DNA from: Capillidium heterosporum
Taxonomy: Eukaryota > Entomophthoromycota > Entomophthoromycetes > Entomophthorales > Capillidiaceae
DNA length: 64,000 nucleotides
Assembly: GCA_016630905.1 (NCBI GenBank)
Contig: WBMQ01000010.1
Location: 558,001 to 622,000, forward strand
Reading direction: 5' to 3'
Part shown: positions 10,157 through 20,231 of the stretch, piece by piece
Layout: each line of letters begins with the position of its first letter
How positions within the stretch are numbered: the stretch's first letter is position 1
The notes under the pieces: model-generated
Databases searched by the model: none
Seen by the model: only the letters and a program-made list of their open reading frames with translations
What the model was told of the DNA's origin: nothing
Translations under genes and position numbers: made by a program

Positions 10157-10369
10157 ATGTTGCCTAAACCTATAATTTTGTCGGAAATCCCAAGTTACGA
10201 CTACACCAGAACTAAATTCAACCTAGTAGAACCTTCAATCTATGAAAACTGCTCTCCATTGATGAGATATATCTTTGAATCCATACCTTCGGACCATATA
10301 CCTAAGAATTCCAGCTTGAGAAGGCATGGGCTCAAGTTCCGTCCGCTTCCATCTATCGAGGAGGTTTAA
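10157..10369 (+). CDS. small hypothetical protein (70 residues)
   Basis: Short ATG-started frame encoding a basic, proline-containing peptide with no signal peptide, membrane segment or motif I recognise. Support comes from context rather than homology: a good TATA-like box (TATATATAG) lies about 60 bases upstream, followed by a pyrimidine-rich leader, the layout seen upstream of other genes here. No paralogue is seen in the window. It could also be the first exon of a longer gene or a chance frame. Confidence 0.35.
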   Translation: MLPKPIILSEIPSYDYTRTKFNLVEPSIYENCSPLMRYIFESIPSDHIPKNSSLRRHGLKFRPLPSIEEV

Positions 10370-11136
10370 TTCCTATCGTCCTATACCCACTGTACTTTCA
10401 TAATAAAATCTAATTTGTCTTCTTGCTAGTTTGCTATATATGCTTATGTGGTGGAGTAAAATAACGTTTGTCGGCATGACAGTAAGTGTAAAATATAAAG
10501 TTGCTTAAATTTAAGGGCAATTTATAGATCTCAAAGGAACAATGCATTGTAAACTTGAATTTAGAAAGGCTAAGCCTCATCCACAGTAGTATAACTGCAA
10601 AGGTTTTAAAAGGTAGTAGGGTCATTAGATGTGTAGATTCAATAGAAATTCAAGATTACAGTACTAAGACTATATAAGCTTTAGGGAATGTCGCTTTCAC
10701 TTGCTCTAAAAAATTGAAAGTCGAAATTACTACCTTCTACAAATCACCTTTGAAAAGTTATGAACGAGATGTGGCTTATACAACTCCCGTAACTTTAGAT
10801 GTCGGGCAAATGTATGATGACAAGATTTTCAAAAACTTATCTTGATGAGTAATGTAGAAATAAATGCTATTTCAAAGCTATCTAATTAGATATATCATTA
10901 AGGTAAGATATATAGTTGATAGTTTTGTGACTGACAAGTTAGTTTTGGTGATATGGTTAAGAATCCATTCAACTAAAAAGTATGATCTACATCCCCATCT
11001 TTTCTTAAGTCAAATCAAGACCTTCGTCCCTACAAATAAACTTTTAAGATGGGCCTAGTAAAAGACATATATAACATCAAAGAATAAAACAAACAAACAA
11101 ACAAACAAAATGACAAAAGACAAAAAAGTAGGAAAT
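10370..11136. other. intergenic region
   Basis: No gene is supported. A short tandem CAAA/AAAC repeat occurs at about 11086-11110, just beyond the 3' end of the IMPACT gene. Frames at 10434-10625 and 10864-11058 show no family features. Confidence 0.5.
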
Positions 11137-12248
11137 TTATTTACTCAAATAGCCTTCACGCACCAGTAACTCTTTGGCACAGTCGTTAATAACTTTGAAC
11201 CTTAGGGCACCTAACGGAGTACCTCCATACCATCTGGTGACTACCACTAGAACCTGCTGAACTTTAGCTAGCTGCATCATGGTCATCATCCTACTACCAG
11301 CCAACTTTTCTCCGTCGTCGTCGTAGCCTGCAGTTTAAAATAAGAATATCAGTAAGGAAGCTGCAAGAGAAATTTAAAAAATAAAAGACTACCATAGTTA
11401 TCCAAGTTGTTGACAGTAAAGGTATGGTAGGCTGATATGTTGTGGGTGCAATCTTTAGTCAGGTTGGATTTAATGAGGTGGTTCAACTTCTCATCCTTAT
11501 CTTCTTGGTTGGATATGGAAACTAAAAAGGCTATGAATTTACTCTTCTTTACTACTTTGGGTTCCCCTATTGCAAACTTATACCTATCCTCTTCCTTTTT
11601 TAAACTACTAATGCTGTCTACCTTCTCAACTTTTGTATTGGAAACGGTATTTGTATTAAAGTTCAACTTGAAAGGCTCTAGCTTATGACCATTCTGTCTA
11701 TCATTGATTAATTTTTGTAAGCTTTCATCTAAAGCATTAATTAACAAATCTATCCCTACCATCCCTTCCATGTAGTCCTCCTTGAACCTTCTATCGATCT
11801 CATTTAAACAAAAGGTTTCAACTAAATTGGGTTCCAAACTAAACCTCTTGTCGTTGACGAATCTGTATTGGAATGGAGTTCTACTAGGGTAAGCCTCTGA
11901 TAAATTGATGGTCAAGAAAATGGGTTTAAAGTCTTTTAGATAGGTAAACGTAGAGTTGAGGTTTAAGGTGTATTGGTTTGTAGTTTGATTGTAATAGTAG
12001 TTTTGCGAACCGTAGATGGAGCTGATAACTAGGTATTCTTCCGACTGTTGGTCTAAGTTTTCTAACCTTTCTTCTTCAGGTATTGCTATGGTTGGACTAT
12101 CCACCATCTTCCTTGCTGCTATCTTTTCGTATTTTTTATGGTTTATGTTGGTGCTGGAGTTTACCTTTTGGATGGACCGTACTCTATGTAACTTGGTTGT
12201 AAGTCGGATTTGATCTTGAAGCCGTAACTTGCAAGTTCTTCTAAACAT
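11137..12248 (-). CDS. IMPACT / Yih1 family protein (RWD domain plus UPF0029 domain)
   Basis: Two exons (12248-11393 and 11327-11137, phase-1 intron of 65 bases) give 348 residues. The N-terminal RWD-like domain includes NLDQQSEEYLVISSIYGS. The C-terminal IMPACT domain starts near KSKFIAFLVSISNQEDK and contains NISAYHTFTVNNLDNYG. Across the intron follow YDDDGEKLAGSRMMTMMQ and VTRWYGGTPLGALRFKVIND, the signature of this family. Yih1/IMPACT binds Gcn1 and dampens Gcn2 kinase activation during amino-acid starvation. The first 46 residues are basic and not typical of the family, so methionine 47 (MVDSPTIAIPEE) may be the real start. It is head-to-head with the gene at 12421. Confidence 0.88.
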
Positions 12249-12420
12249 AGATTCTCAACTTTTTGGAAATTTTGGATTTAGGTTTCCAATCATCACTTTC
12301 AATAACATAGCAATCAATAGCAGGCACTAAAATCAAGCAGTTATGACACTTTATTTGTTGGAAGTTGATAACTATTACTTTGATAGAAATCTTCAGATGT
12401 TCTAATTCAAACAACTTTTT

Positions 12421-12878
12421 ATGCCAGCTTTTAAAAATACAATGCGTCAAGCAGCCGAAACCAACTTCCCCATCCTGGAAACCAAACTGAAGACGGTTAT
12501 CAAAAACTACTTGGTAGACACCGGCTTAGAAGGGCAGCTAACTTTATACCAATTTAAACATAGTTTAAAGTCCTTAAATCTGTAAGTTTAACTATTTTCA
12601 TTTTATCTTGAACATTTTCTTTTATCAAAAATAGGGACGATCAAGATTTAGAGACCCTATACCTCCAATACAAACGACAGTATTTAACTCGAATAACTCA
12701 ATTAGAACTTCTCATCGATAGTAAAAAGTTTCTTGATTTAAAGTTTGATGGCGATAATGACATTACCAACCAAAAGAACTTGCAGCTTATTCAAAAGAAA
12801 AAAGATATTAAAAAGATGTATAGAGGTAATCAAGATACTTTAGGTATCGATGAGCTGGTAAATAGGATCAATAGGTAA
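12421..12878 (+). CDS. small hypothetical protein, two exons
   Basis: Exons 12421-12581 and 12635-12878 join in frame across a 53-base GT-AG intron to give 134 residues. The protein is lysine-, leucine- and aspartate-rich and predominantly helical in appearance, with likely coiled-coil character in the second half (QLELLIDSKKFLDL, LQLIQKKKDIKKMY). There is no signal peptide or membrane segment. I do not recognise the family; a small kinetochore or scaffold subunit would fit the composition, but that is a guess. It diverges from the IMPACT gene with only about 170 bases between start codons. Confidence 0.6.
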
Positions 12879-13871
12879 GCCTTTTATTTGCAAAATTGCT
12901 AAATATAGCTTTGAAATGTTTAGATTGACTCAAAGTTTAGAAACTAAGCTTCAGTAGCTTTAAAGTTAATTTTCAACTTTGGTATAGTAAGTGGTAAAGT
13001 TAAATAAATGTATATAAAGGTAATAGGTATCTATAGTTTATAATTTAGTTTGTAGTATATTTTAACGATATGTATGGTTCTCTTTTAAGAGGATTTTGTA
13101 TAGTTTGCTTTTTGACTCTTTATAAACAGTTTACAACGTCATATTCGATTTTTAACTGGTTTTATTTCAAACCCTTTCATTAATTTGGATTCAACCTCAT
13201 CATATTTTCGATACCTCCAACATGAATATGTGCTACTTACTTTCCCTTTGGATATCAATTTCTTTACAGACCCACACTTCGTATAAAACTAGCTATAGCG
13301 AACCCATTTTTCAATTTTTATTGATACTATTACATACTTTTATTAAGTTGGTGCCGCAAGTTTCTTTTACTTTCAAGCTTTTGATTAAGTTCAACTGGAG
13401 TCCTAAAGATGTTTACTACAAATTATTATTGAATCCAAACCTTTCGCCTTCGATACCTTCATTGACATGTTAGAATTATATTTTCAAACGTTATCGCAGC
13501 AATCAATCCATACTATACTTTTTGTAGCTATGTAAAGTGTACAATATGCTAGCTACTTCAATTTAAGTTTGTCATTTTCCATATCATTTACTTTAGCTTG
13601 CTAAAGTTACTAATATTTTAATAAATTGATAATTATAGTAGATTATGTACAACTTGACAAAATATAAAGACTATCAATTAAATTTGGAAATAGTTTTTTA
13701 AATTTCTTATATCAGTCCAATAAGGATAAGGTAGATATATTGAAAAGTTTAATTTATATCATATTTTAGATAAAACCTTTTTCAATGTTATTTGTAAATT
13801 ACACAACGATTATTATAGCAGTTGAAATAATACGTACAAAAAGATATACTGATAAATACTGTGTTTATTAA
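12879..13871. other. intergenic region with a weak open frame
   Basis: An 83-codon hydrophobic frame runs at 13222-13473 (starting MNMCYLLSLWISISLQ). It has no relatives in the window and a composition expected of AT-rich noise, so I do not call it a gene. No other feature is supported. Confidence 0.4.
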
Positions 13872-13912
13872 TAAGAACATTTAAACTGAATCAATTATGG
13901 ACTGTACATCTG

Positions 13913-14506
13913 TTATGAAATAGAAATCTTGCGATTGCTGTTCACCTTTTGCACCTTTGGTATCGTTACTGTCAAAACCCCATCGACCAGTTTAGCTTCC
14001 ACCTTATCGAGATCGACATCCTCCTTCAACTTGAAGCTTCGCTTGAAGCTGGCATGGCTTGCTCGCTCGTTAAGCACTTGGATGGGCTTGTCAGCCGATG
14101 TGCTGGAACTGCCTTGCTCACCGGTAGCAGGGCCGTTGATGGCACCCTTCAGTGTAATGGTATTGGCGGCTTCATCAAAGTCAATGTCGACATCCTCCTT
14201 CTTAAAGCCAGGTAGCTCGGTGACTATTGTATAGTGGTCCTTGTACTCCAAGATGTCGACTGCAGGCCATTTCCCGCTGGTTCTGCTGGCAGTTCCCAGT
14301 TGGATTTTTATGTCTTTGGGCTCGGATTTCCTCTTGTTTGGAGCATCGGCAGTGCCGGTGGCTTTAGTGTCTTTGGAGTCTTTATTGGCGAAAAGTAGGC
14401 TGGCAGCTAGTTCAGGGTCAAGGAATAGTGAGTTGTTGAGGAGGGACTGGAGGGGGTTCTGAGGGGCGTCGTTGGTAAATAAAAACGGATGGATGCTGGT
14501 GCTCAT
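13913..14506 (-). CDS. small heat shock protein (Hsp20/alpha-crystallin family), short form, right copy
   Basis: Encodes a 197-residue chaperone whose protein sequence is identical to that of 3137-3730. The same alpha-crystallin domain landmarks are present (WPAVDILEYKDHY, KKEDVDIDFDEAAN, VLTVTIPKV). The shared 3' untranslated part continues only to about base 13872, where it departs from the left copy. Confidence 0.94.
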   Translation of the reverse strand: MSTSIHPFLFTNDAPQNPLQSLLNNSLFLDPELAASLLFANKDSKDTKATGTADAPNKRKSEPKDIKIQLGTASRTSGKWPAVDILEYKDHYTIVTELPGFKKEDVDIDFDEAANTITLKGAINGPATGEQGSSSTSADKPIQVLNERASHASFKRSFKLKEDVDLDKVEAKLVDGVLTVTIPKVQKVNSNRKISIS

Positions 14507-14825
14507 TTTTGGAGTTTAGTGACTGTGTTTTGCTTGTTATGTACTGCCTCCCTCATTGCAGCCTTTATATATGGTCAAGCTATGATGACACCAGCAAACT
14601 CAGTATTTCCTGAAGAGTACTGAGCATTTCGCATGGTTCTAGCAGGTTCCTTCAATTAGAAATCAAATTCTCAGATGGAAGATTCTCGAATGAGTTGGAA
14701 TTGCTTTTGGAACCTTCGAGAAAGCAATGCAGCTTTGTAGAAAACCCACAAGGCTTATGCAAACAGTATAAGTAGAGCGGATTGGGAGCAGAAGTCTACA
14801 AACTCGATTACACAATAAAGCAAGC
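14507..14825. promoter_or_regulatory. bidirectional heat-shock promoter, right copy
   Basis: Mirror image of the left promoter. Perfect heat-shock elements lie at 14678-14690 (GAAGATTCTCGAA) and 14710-14722 (GAACCTTCGAGAA). TATA-like boxes are near 14564-14572 (for the minus-strand gene) and 14765-14773 (for the plus-strand gene). Confidence 0.85.
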
Positions 14826-15473
14826 ATGTTCTCCCAGTACTACATCCCTCAGCTACATTCGGACCTTTCCTGCCACCCTCAGCTACTAGGCCATCTGTTT
14901 GGAGACTTCAAAGCCAGTGAAGCTAAGCCAAACGCTTCTGCCCAGGCCAATCACCTTAAACATGGACCTGCCGGCAACAAGTGGCCTGCAGTCGACATAT
15001 TGGAATACCCAGGATCCTACACACTCTTGACCGAGCTGCCTGGGTTCAAAAAGGAGGAAATCGACATCGACTTTGATAATGCAACAAATATAATTACGAT
15101 CCAAGGACAGAGGACGATAGAAGACACCCAAGCCCAAAAGAAGGAGGACATCGTTACGGTAGAGGATGCCGAAGTCGAAGATGAGGATGACGATGCCCAC
15201 TCGGTCCACAGCGTACACTCGAGCCAATCCTCCAATAGCGTAAAGTCGGTAGCATCAAGGACATCTCACACCTCCCACACAAGCCAACCTAAACCCGAAC
15301 CTATATTGGTGTTGAATGAACGACGGGCCAACACTTCCTTTAAGAGATCCTTCAAGCTGCAGGAGTCGGTGGATAGTGACAATGTTGCAGCAAGGTTCCT
15401 AGATGGGCTATTGGAAATCACCATTCCCAAAGCCATCAAGAGTCAAAGTGTTCGTAGATTGAAGATCAACTAA
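14826..15473 (+). CDS. small heat shock protein (Hsp20/alpha-crystallin family), long form, right copy
   Basis: Encodes a 215-residue chaperone identical to that of 2170-2817, including the acidic and Ser/His-rich insertion that splits the alpha-crystallin domain. Transcribed away from the short-form gene under the shared heat-shock promoter. The 3' flank matches the left copy for about 30 bases past the stop codon and then diverges. Confidence 0.93.
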   Translation: MFSQYYIPQLHSDLSCHPQLLGHLFGDFKASEAKPNASAQANHLKHGPAGNKWPAVDILEYPGSYTLLTELPGFKKEEIDIDFDNATNIITIQGQRTIEDTQAQKKEDIVTVEDAEVEDEDDDAHSVHSVHSSQSSNSVKSVASRTSHTSHTSQPKPEPILVLNERRANTSFKRSFKLQESVDSDNVAARFLDGLLEITIPKAIKSQSVRRLKIN

Positions 15474-16108
15474 ACCTCATACGTGTATATTTATTAATAA
15501 ACGCTCATACATTTCATTTTTATTATATTATATTTTAATTATTTATTCACTTATTTCTATATGTGCAGTTTTTTTCGATTGTCATATTTCTAGAGATGGA
15601 GTAGAAGTATCAATGGGCAGCCTTCATATCCTAGTTAGCTATTAGCTGATAATATAGTTATCAAATTAAAAGTTTGATTTATTATACCATGCTAAGTTAA
15701 TTGCAGATAAATAAGTCGATGTCAACTAAAGTCGGTCTATGTTACACTCAATTGCGATCATAAATTTGATACAGATGTATACCGTTTATTTTAAAATTTC
15801 ATACTTGATAAAATATGCTACTTTATCATATCATGTGCTAATATCATTTAAATAGAATGCCTACAAGTATTTAAGTGATATGCAATGATTAGCAAAGCTG
15901 TTTGCTATCATATATAAAGATATATAAGTTTAATATAGATCTTTATTGCAGATTAAACAAATATTTGATAAAATTGTATATGAATTTATACATTTAAGTT
16001 CCTAATCCTACTGATAGATAATATGTATAATCAATGGATCAACATCACTTTTAAAGTAAGAAATATTATGTGAAAATATAAATTTCAATTCTTTAAACCA
16101 TAGGTAGT

Positions 16109-17773
16109 ATGCAATATTTTAATATGTTGAAGTTTATAGCTGGGTTGACGATTTATCAAAGTGTCGAGTGTTTACTTCAACAACCATGCCTCTCCAGCCA
16201 AATTGAAATATTGAGGTTTGAAGATAACCAAGTCTCTCAAAATTCCTTAGTCAACATTAATATACGTTTTATCAACAACTTTTCTATAAACTCTATAAAG
16301 TTCACTTATGGTGGATGTGGTTCACATTTGAATGATAAATTGATTGGGAAAGCCGACCTAGGTGATCAAAGACCTATCAAATTCGTATGGATAACCCCCT
16401 CCAAACTTGAATTGGTACCCAGCCAAGACTACTGTATAAAGGCATGGCAAGGGACTTGCTTATTAGATCAAAGCAAGAAGTTCAACTTCATTCCATCCAC
16501 CTTCGATTTGAATGACGAGAACAACGCTTGGAGGTACAACGCCGTCCAAGACTTCAAGAACTCAGGGTCCTTTGTAGCCAACCAGAAACCAAAATCGATT
16601 GGTATAGTGGGTGCCGGTATGTCGGGTATGTTCAGTGCTCTATTATTGAATATGACCCAACTAAACTACAAGGTGGAGATGATCGAAGCCAACAAGGAAC
16701 GAGTGGGTGGTAGGATTTGGACCTATCACTTCCCAGGTGGAGGCAAGTATGACTACTCTGAATTAGGTGCTGCGCGTTTTTACAACAACCGCACCTTTTC
16801 GGATGGAACTATTCGTTCCGATCCTGCCTGTATTACTGTATTTAAACTCATTAACTATCTGAACAATAATTCGCCTGATGTTGCCGATAAGCTCCAACTA
16901 ATTCCTTACGTATTTGGTACGACGCAGAATCCCTATTTCAAGCAATTCCACGGTTGGATGCAGATGGAAGGTGGTATGAGTAGGTTCCCACAGCTGCTAC
17001 GAAAACTTTTAACTGCCCGACAAATATCTCTACGCTACGGCAAAGTCTATTCCCTCAACTTTACTGACCGAGTACATCTGAAGTACAAGGAGAATATCGC
17101 CTTGAATGAACCCTACCACGAAGTAAATTATAACTACGCTATAGTAGCTGCTCCACTAACCATGGTACGCCACTGGAAACTTCCTAAGCTGTCGCCTGAC
17201 CTAACCAACCTCATTCAAACCCAGCTTCATCCGGGAATCTGTAAAGTCTTATTAAAATTCGAAACTAGATTTTGGGATCCCAAAACCTACATTGGTCAAA
17301 ACTTTTCCGATTACAACTCATTTGAACAGACGATCATCTACCCTAGTCACGGTGACTCCAAAGTTATTACCTTCTATGGTCTATCTAGATTGGAATTTTA
17401 CGAGGGAGCTACCAACCAAGAGTTGGAGATGCTATTAATTGATAAATTAGTTGACATTCATGGGAAAGTGGTTCAAGATAGCTATAAAGAAGGTAACATG
17501 AAGCGACAGTGTTGGGAGTTGGACTCGTTCAGTATGGGTGGATTAGGCGATTACAAAACTTTGGAGGCTAAGATTAGGGACCTACCCAAATTTAACGTCA
17601 TGGAGGCCAACGTTGTATTTACGGAAGCTTCTACCGACCATGGTGTAGGATGGATCCATGGAGCTCTCTTTGGTGGATTGAGGGGTGTATTACAGATTTT
17701 AGTTAGGGATGGCCATGTCGATGAAGCTAGGAAATTGAGTAGGATGTGGGGTGGCGAGGTTTACAATATATGA
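16109..17773 (+). CDS. secreted FAD-dependent amine / L-amino-acid oxidase-like protein, copy 3
   Basis: Intact 554-residue oxidase paralogue. It begins MQYFNMLKFIAGLTIYQSVE, a signal-like stretch matching copies 1 and 4. It then has the extra N-terminal domain, KSIGIVGAGMSGMF (FAD-binding), ERVGGRIWT and the C-terminal GWIHGALFGGLRG. Residues of the central block around the dinucleotide motif are essentially the same as in copy 1, although the N- and C-terminal thirds have diverged clearly. It sits outside the right Hsp20 arm and points outward, as copy 1 does outside the left arm, so both belong to one inverted duplicated unit. Confidence 0.85.
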   Translation: MQYFNMLKFIAGLTIYQSVECLLQQPCLSSQIEILRFEDNQVSQNSLVNINIRFINNFSINSIKFTYGGCGSHLNDKLIGKADLGDQRPIKFVWITPSKLELVPSQDYCIKAWQGTCLLDQSKKFNFIPSTFDLNDENNAWRYNAVQDFKNSGSFVANQKPKSIGIVGAGMSGMFSALLLNMTQLNYKVEMIEANKERVGGRIWTYHFPGGGKYDYSELGAARFYNNRTFSDGTIRSDPACITVFKLINYLNNNSPDVADKLQLIPYVFGTTQNPYFKQFHGWMQMEGGMSRFPQLLRKLLTARQISLRYGKVYSLNFTDRVHLKYKENIALNEPYHEVNYNYAIVAAPLTMVRHWKLPKLSPDLTNLIQTQLHPGICKVLLKFETRFWDPKTYIGQNFSDYNSFEQTIIYPSHGDSKVITFYGLSRLEFYEGATNQELEMLLIDKLVDIHGKVVQDSYKEGNMKRQCWELDSFSMGGLGDYKTLEAKIRDLPKFNVMEANVVFTEASTDHGVGWIHGALFGGLRGVLQILVRDGHVDEARKLSRMWGGEVYNI

Positions 17774-18260
17774 TAGGAAGTTTTGTTATAGAAAGATGTA
17801 TTGAAGATGCTGGTAAGGTGTTTGAAATTGTTGTATTTTTTAAGTTTGAGGAATCAAGTTATTAATGTACTTATTGGAGTTAATTTTTCAGATAAGATGA
17901 TGAAAGTATCGATCTATGAATTGACCAAGCTGTTTAAGTGTAAATCGAAGATAAATCGAATATCCACAATGTATTTTTATGGTAAATAGGTCAATGATAT
18001 CTTTATTTTTAAGTTGTACTATAGATAGGTTGTATTTTGAGTTAATTCATTTTATTTAATGCTTTTCTTGCTATATATACTATGAAAGTTTCTATTCTTA
18101 TTGATATGGTATTTATTTGTGCTGACAGATTCGGCCTACCAATCAGTTAAAGATTTAAACGGTGCCAATCGACCTTATAGATCAAAGCCGATAGCTGCAA
18201 CTGAATTGAACAAAATTAAGAGTCTAAATTTTCAACTTAAATTAATATACATTTCTTTAT

Positions 18261-18741
18261 TTAGTAATCGTTATACTCGTCCTCATATTCCATATCGCCT
18301 TCGACTGCATCGTCGTTGATGGCTTCCTTCTGCAACTTAACACCCGTCAAGGCCTTTTAAAAATAGTTAGTAGCAAATCTAAATTCCGTATCTTTTTACT
18401 TACCAATATGACCTTAAAATCTTCTACACCACCTTTATCTTCATAGATACCTTGCTTTTGTGATGCAGTATCCTTCAAGCTCTTTATTAAAAACTGGTTA
18501 GTCTCAAATCGACTCTTTGTATTCTTGATACTTACTTTTCCTTTCTTAAGGTCTTCTACTCTACCTTTATCTTCACTGATACCTTCCTTCTGTAATTTAA
18601 TATCTGTAAAGGTATTCTATAAATATAATTAGCACTGAGTCTACATTTCCTATCATTTATACTTACCACCTTTTTGAAGTTTTGACCACCATCTTTATCC
18701 TGATGGTTATCTATATTTTGTGGTTTAATATCCGCCATATA
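18261..18741 (-). repeat. four tandem exon-intron units within family member 2
   Basis: Exons of 75, 81, 78 and 93 bases are separated by short introns at a period of roughly 120-135 bases. All exon boundaries fall between codons, so units can be added or lost without frame change. Each begins with a variant of T-D-I-K-L-Q-K-E-G followed by an E-D-K-G motif. Confidence 0.7.
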
Positions 18742-19539
18742 CTTTTTATCAAAAGCTAGTTAGTACTGAATCATTGTTTAAAACATTTCTTATAGTTACC
18801 CTCTCTTTCTTACGACACAGTCCATCCCAAGCACATAGTATGCTTTCTAAACCTAGCTTTGGATCGTAACTTGTATTTGTTAGACTACCATACAAATCCG
18901 CTATTACTTACCAATCCCTATTTGACAGACACCTGCTGTTAATTCGAACTAAGGATCGTTCTATTTTCTTACCCCCTTCTAAATGTTCTATACACAGGAT
19001 AGCATTTTCAAATAAGAAGTTCCAGTCCATAGCCGTCACCTTTCTACTACTACTGCTTCTAAATTTCAGTTTAAAGTTTCCAGTCGATCTAGGTGCGCTT
19101 CATTTAGCTTATAAAGTTAATAGAATTCTGACTTACGGCATCATTATAGTAAAGTTCCCTGATTCGGGAAGGTTAACGACTTCAACCTCCTGGCATATCT
19201 TCCCAAGACATACCAATTTGTTACGTCGAAGGTAAGTAAAATCGGGATTCAATTCTAAGCTTTCTATGAAGGAGTTTATTCGCTCCTTTACATTGGTATC
19301 CTAAAGATAAATGAGTTTTAGGTTGAGCCGGTGCACTAATTTAACCTACGTTGTAGTTTTCCTTGTATGTTCCAAATATATATCGCAGAACGTTGTCCGG
19401 AACCAATTTATGTGTAGACTTAACTTTAAAACAAGCAACTAGATGCACATGTAGCTTCTGTTATATAGGCTGTGGAATATAAGTGAAGCTTACTTATAGC
19501 TAAATTCAGCAAGGCAATCGATAGCAATGGCAGCTTCAT
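18261..19539 (-). CDS. six-cysteine secreted protein, family member 2, with multiplied C-terminal exons
   Basis: Nine exons assembled by comparison with paralogues: 19539-19494, 19423-19350, 19300-19137, 19088-18912, about 18869-18801 (one base uncertain), 18741-18667, 18616-18536, 18481-18404 and 18353-18261. The product is about 285 residues. Exon 1 gives a signal peptide (MKLPLLSIALLNLA). Exons 2-5 carry the family core: FGTYKENY, ELNPDFTY, C-x4-C, AMDWNF and C-x5-C-x11-C-x5-C. Exons 6-9 are all phase 0-0 and related to one another (TDIKLQKEGISEDKG, ASQKQGIYEDKG, GVKLQKEAINDD). They resemble the single last exon of member 5, which starts YLTDLK. The tail ends in an acidic, tyrosine-rich stretch. 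Function unknown. Confidence 0.7.
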
Positions 19540-20231
19540 TGTGGTATATAGGCTTCCAAAATTTCAAAAAGAGTAAAAACCTGAGAAAATTTAACTTGTC
19601 TATATAGGTTTTAAAGTAATTGGGTATCAAAGACGATCTCAGCTAAATCAGTTGAAAGTTCACTGCAGTAGATTTACGAATTCTAGTAAGGAATTTGATC
19701 GGACTTTCAGGTTAGAAAGGTGCAAATATTCAAAGTTCCACTAAAAGCAGTTGTGGGTTTCAAAAAGAGTACTGGTAGATTCGTTCAAGTTCACTAGACT
19801 AGTCATCTACTCAGATCTAAATAGTTGTTGATGAACTAATACCTTATACAAAGTAAATAAGCTTTTGTATAGTGACAATGATTGTATCTATTTATAAAGC
19901 AGTTTAGAGCAATTAATATAAAATTCTTAACTAGCCAGTAGCCAGCTTTACTAGATAATTGTCTTACTTTTATATCTATTTACATTAGGAAATCATAGAC
20001 CTTTGTTAAATAGGCAGATCAGCAGTAAATTAGAATATTTATAAGCTTTTAAATACTATGGTGTATCTGTAAACTACAAATAAAACCATAGCTCTATACA
20101 AATCTTTTAAAAGTTATAAACCCTTTATTCGACTTTAGGATAGATACCCTAGGTTTGGACCTTTGCCTTCCGTCAAATACTTTGTACTAAAGTTAGTATT
20201 CAATATATATGTATCGTTCGCTATACTTACT

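Larger units (their letters stand above)
13872..15504. repeat. inverted duplicate block, right copy (divergent Hsp20 pair plus promoter)
   Basis: Reverse-complement copy of 2139-3771. It contains both Hsp20 genes and their shared promoter, with near-identity throughout including non-coding sequence. The two arms are separated by about 10.1 kb of unrelated sequence. An oxidase gene lies on the outer side of each arm (94-1788 and 16109-17773), so the inverted duplication was originally larger. Confidence 0.9.

Noticed and set aside
11086-11110. Short AAAC tandem repeat as a possible CRISPR-like or regulatory array
   Set aside because: It is a simple microsatellite of about five units with no spacers, in a eukaryotic 3' region.
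13222-13473. 83-codon hydrophobic frame
   Set aside because: AT-rich Leu/Phe/Ser-biased composition, no motif, no promoter-like context and no paralogue.
13929-14462. Open frames opposite the right short Hsp20 gene
   Set aside because: Antisense shadows of a conserved coding sequence, with no independent family features.
17801-17989. 62-codon frame just after oxidase copy 3
   Set aside because: No promoter, motif or relatives; probably 3' untranslated sequence of the oxidase.
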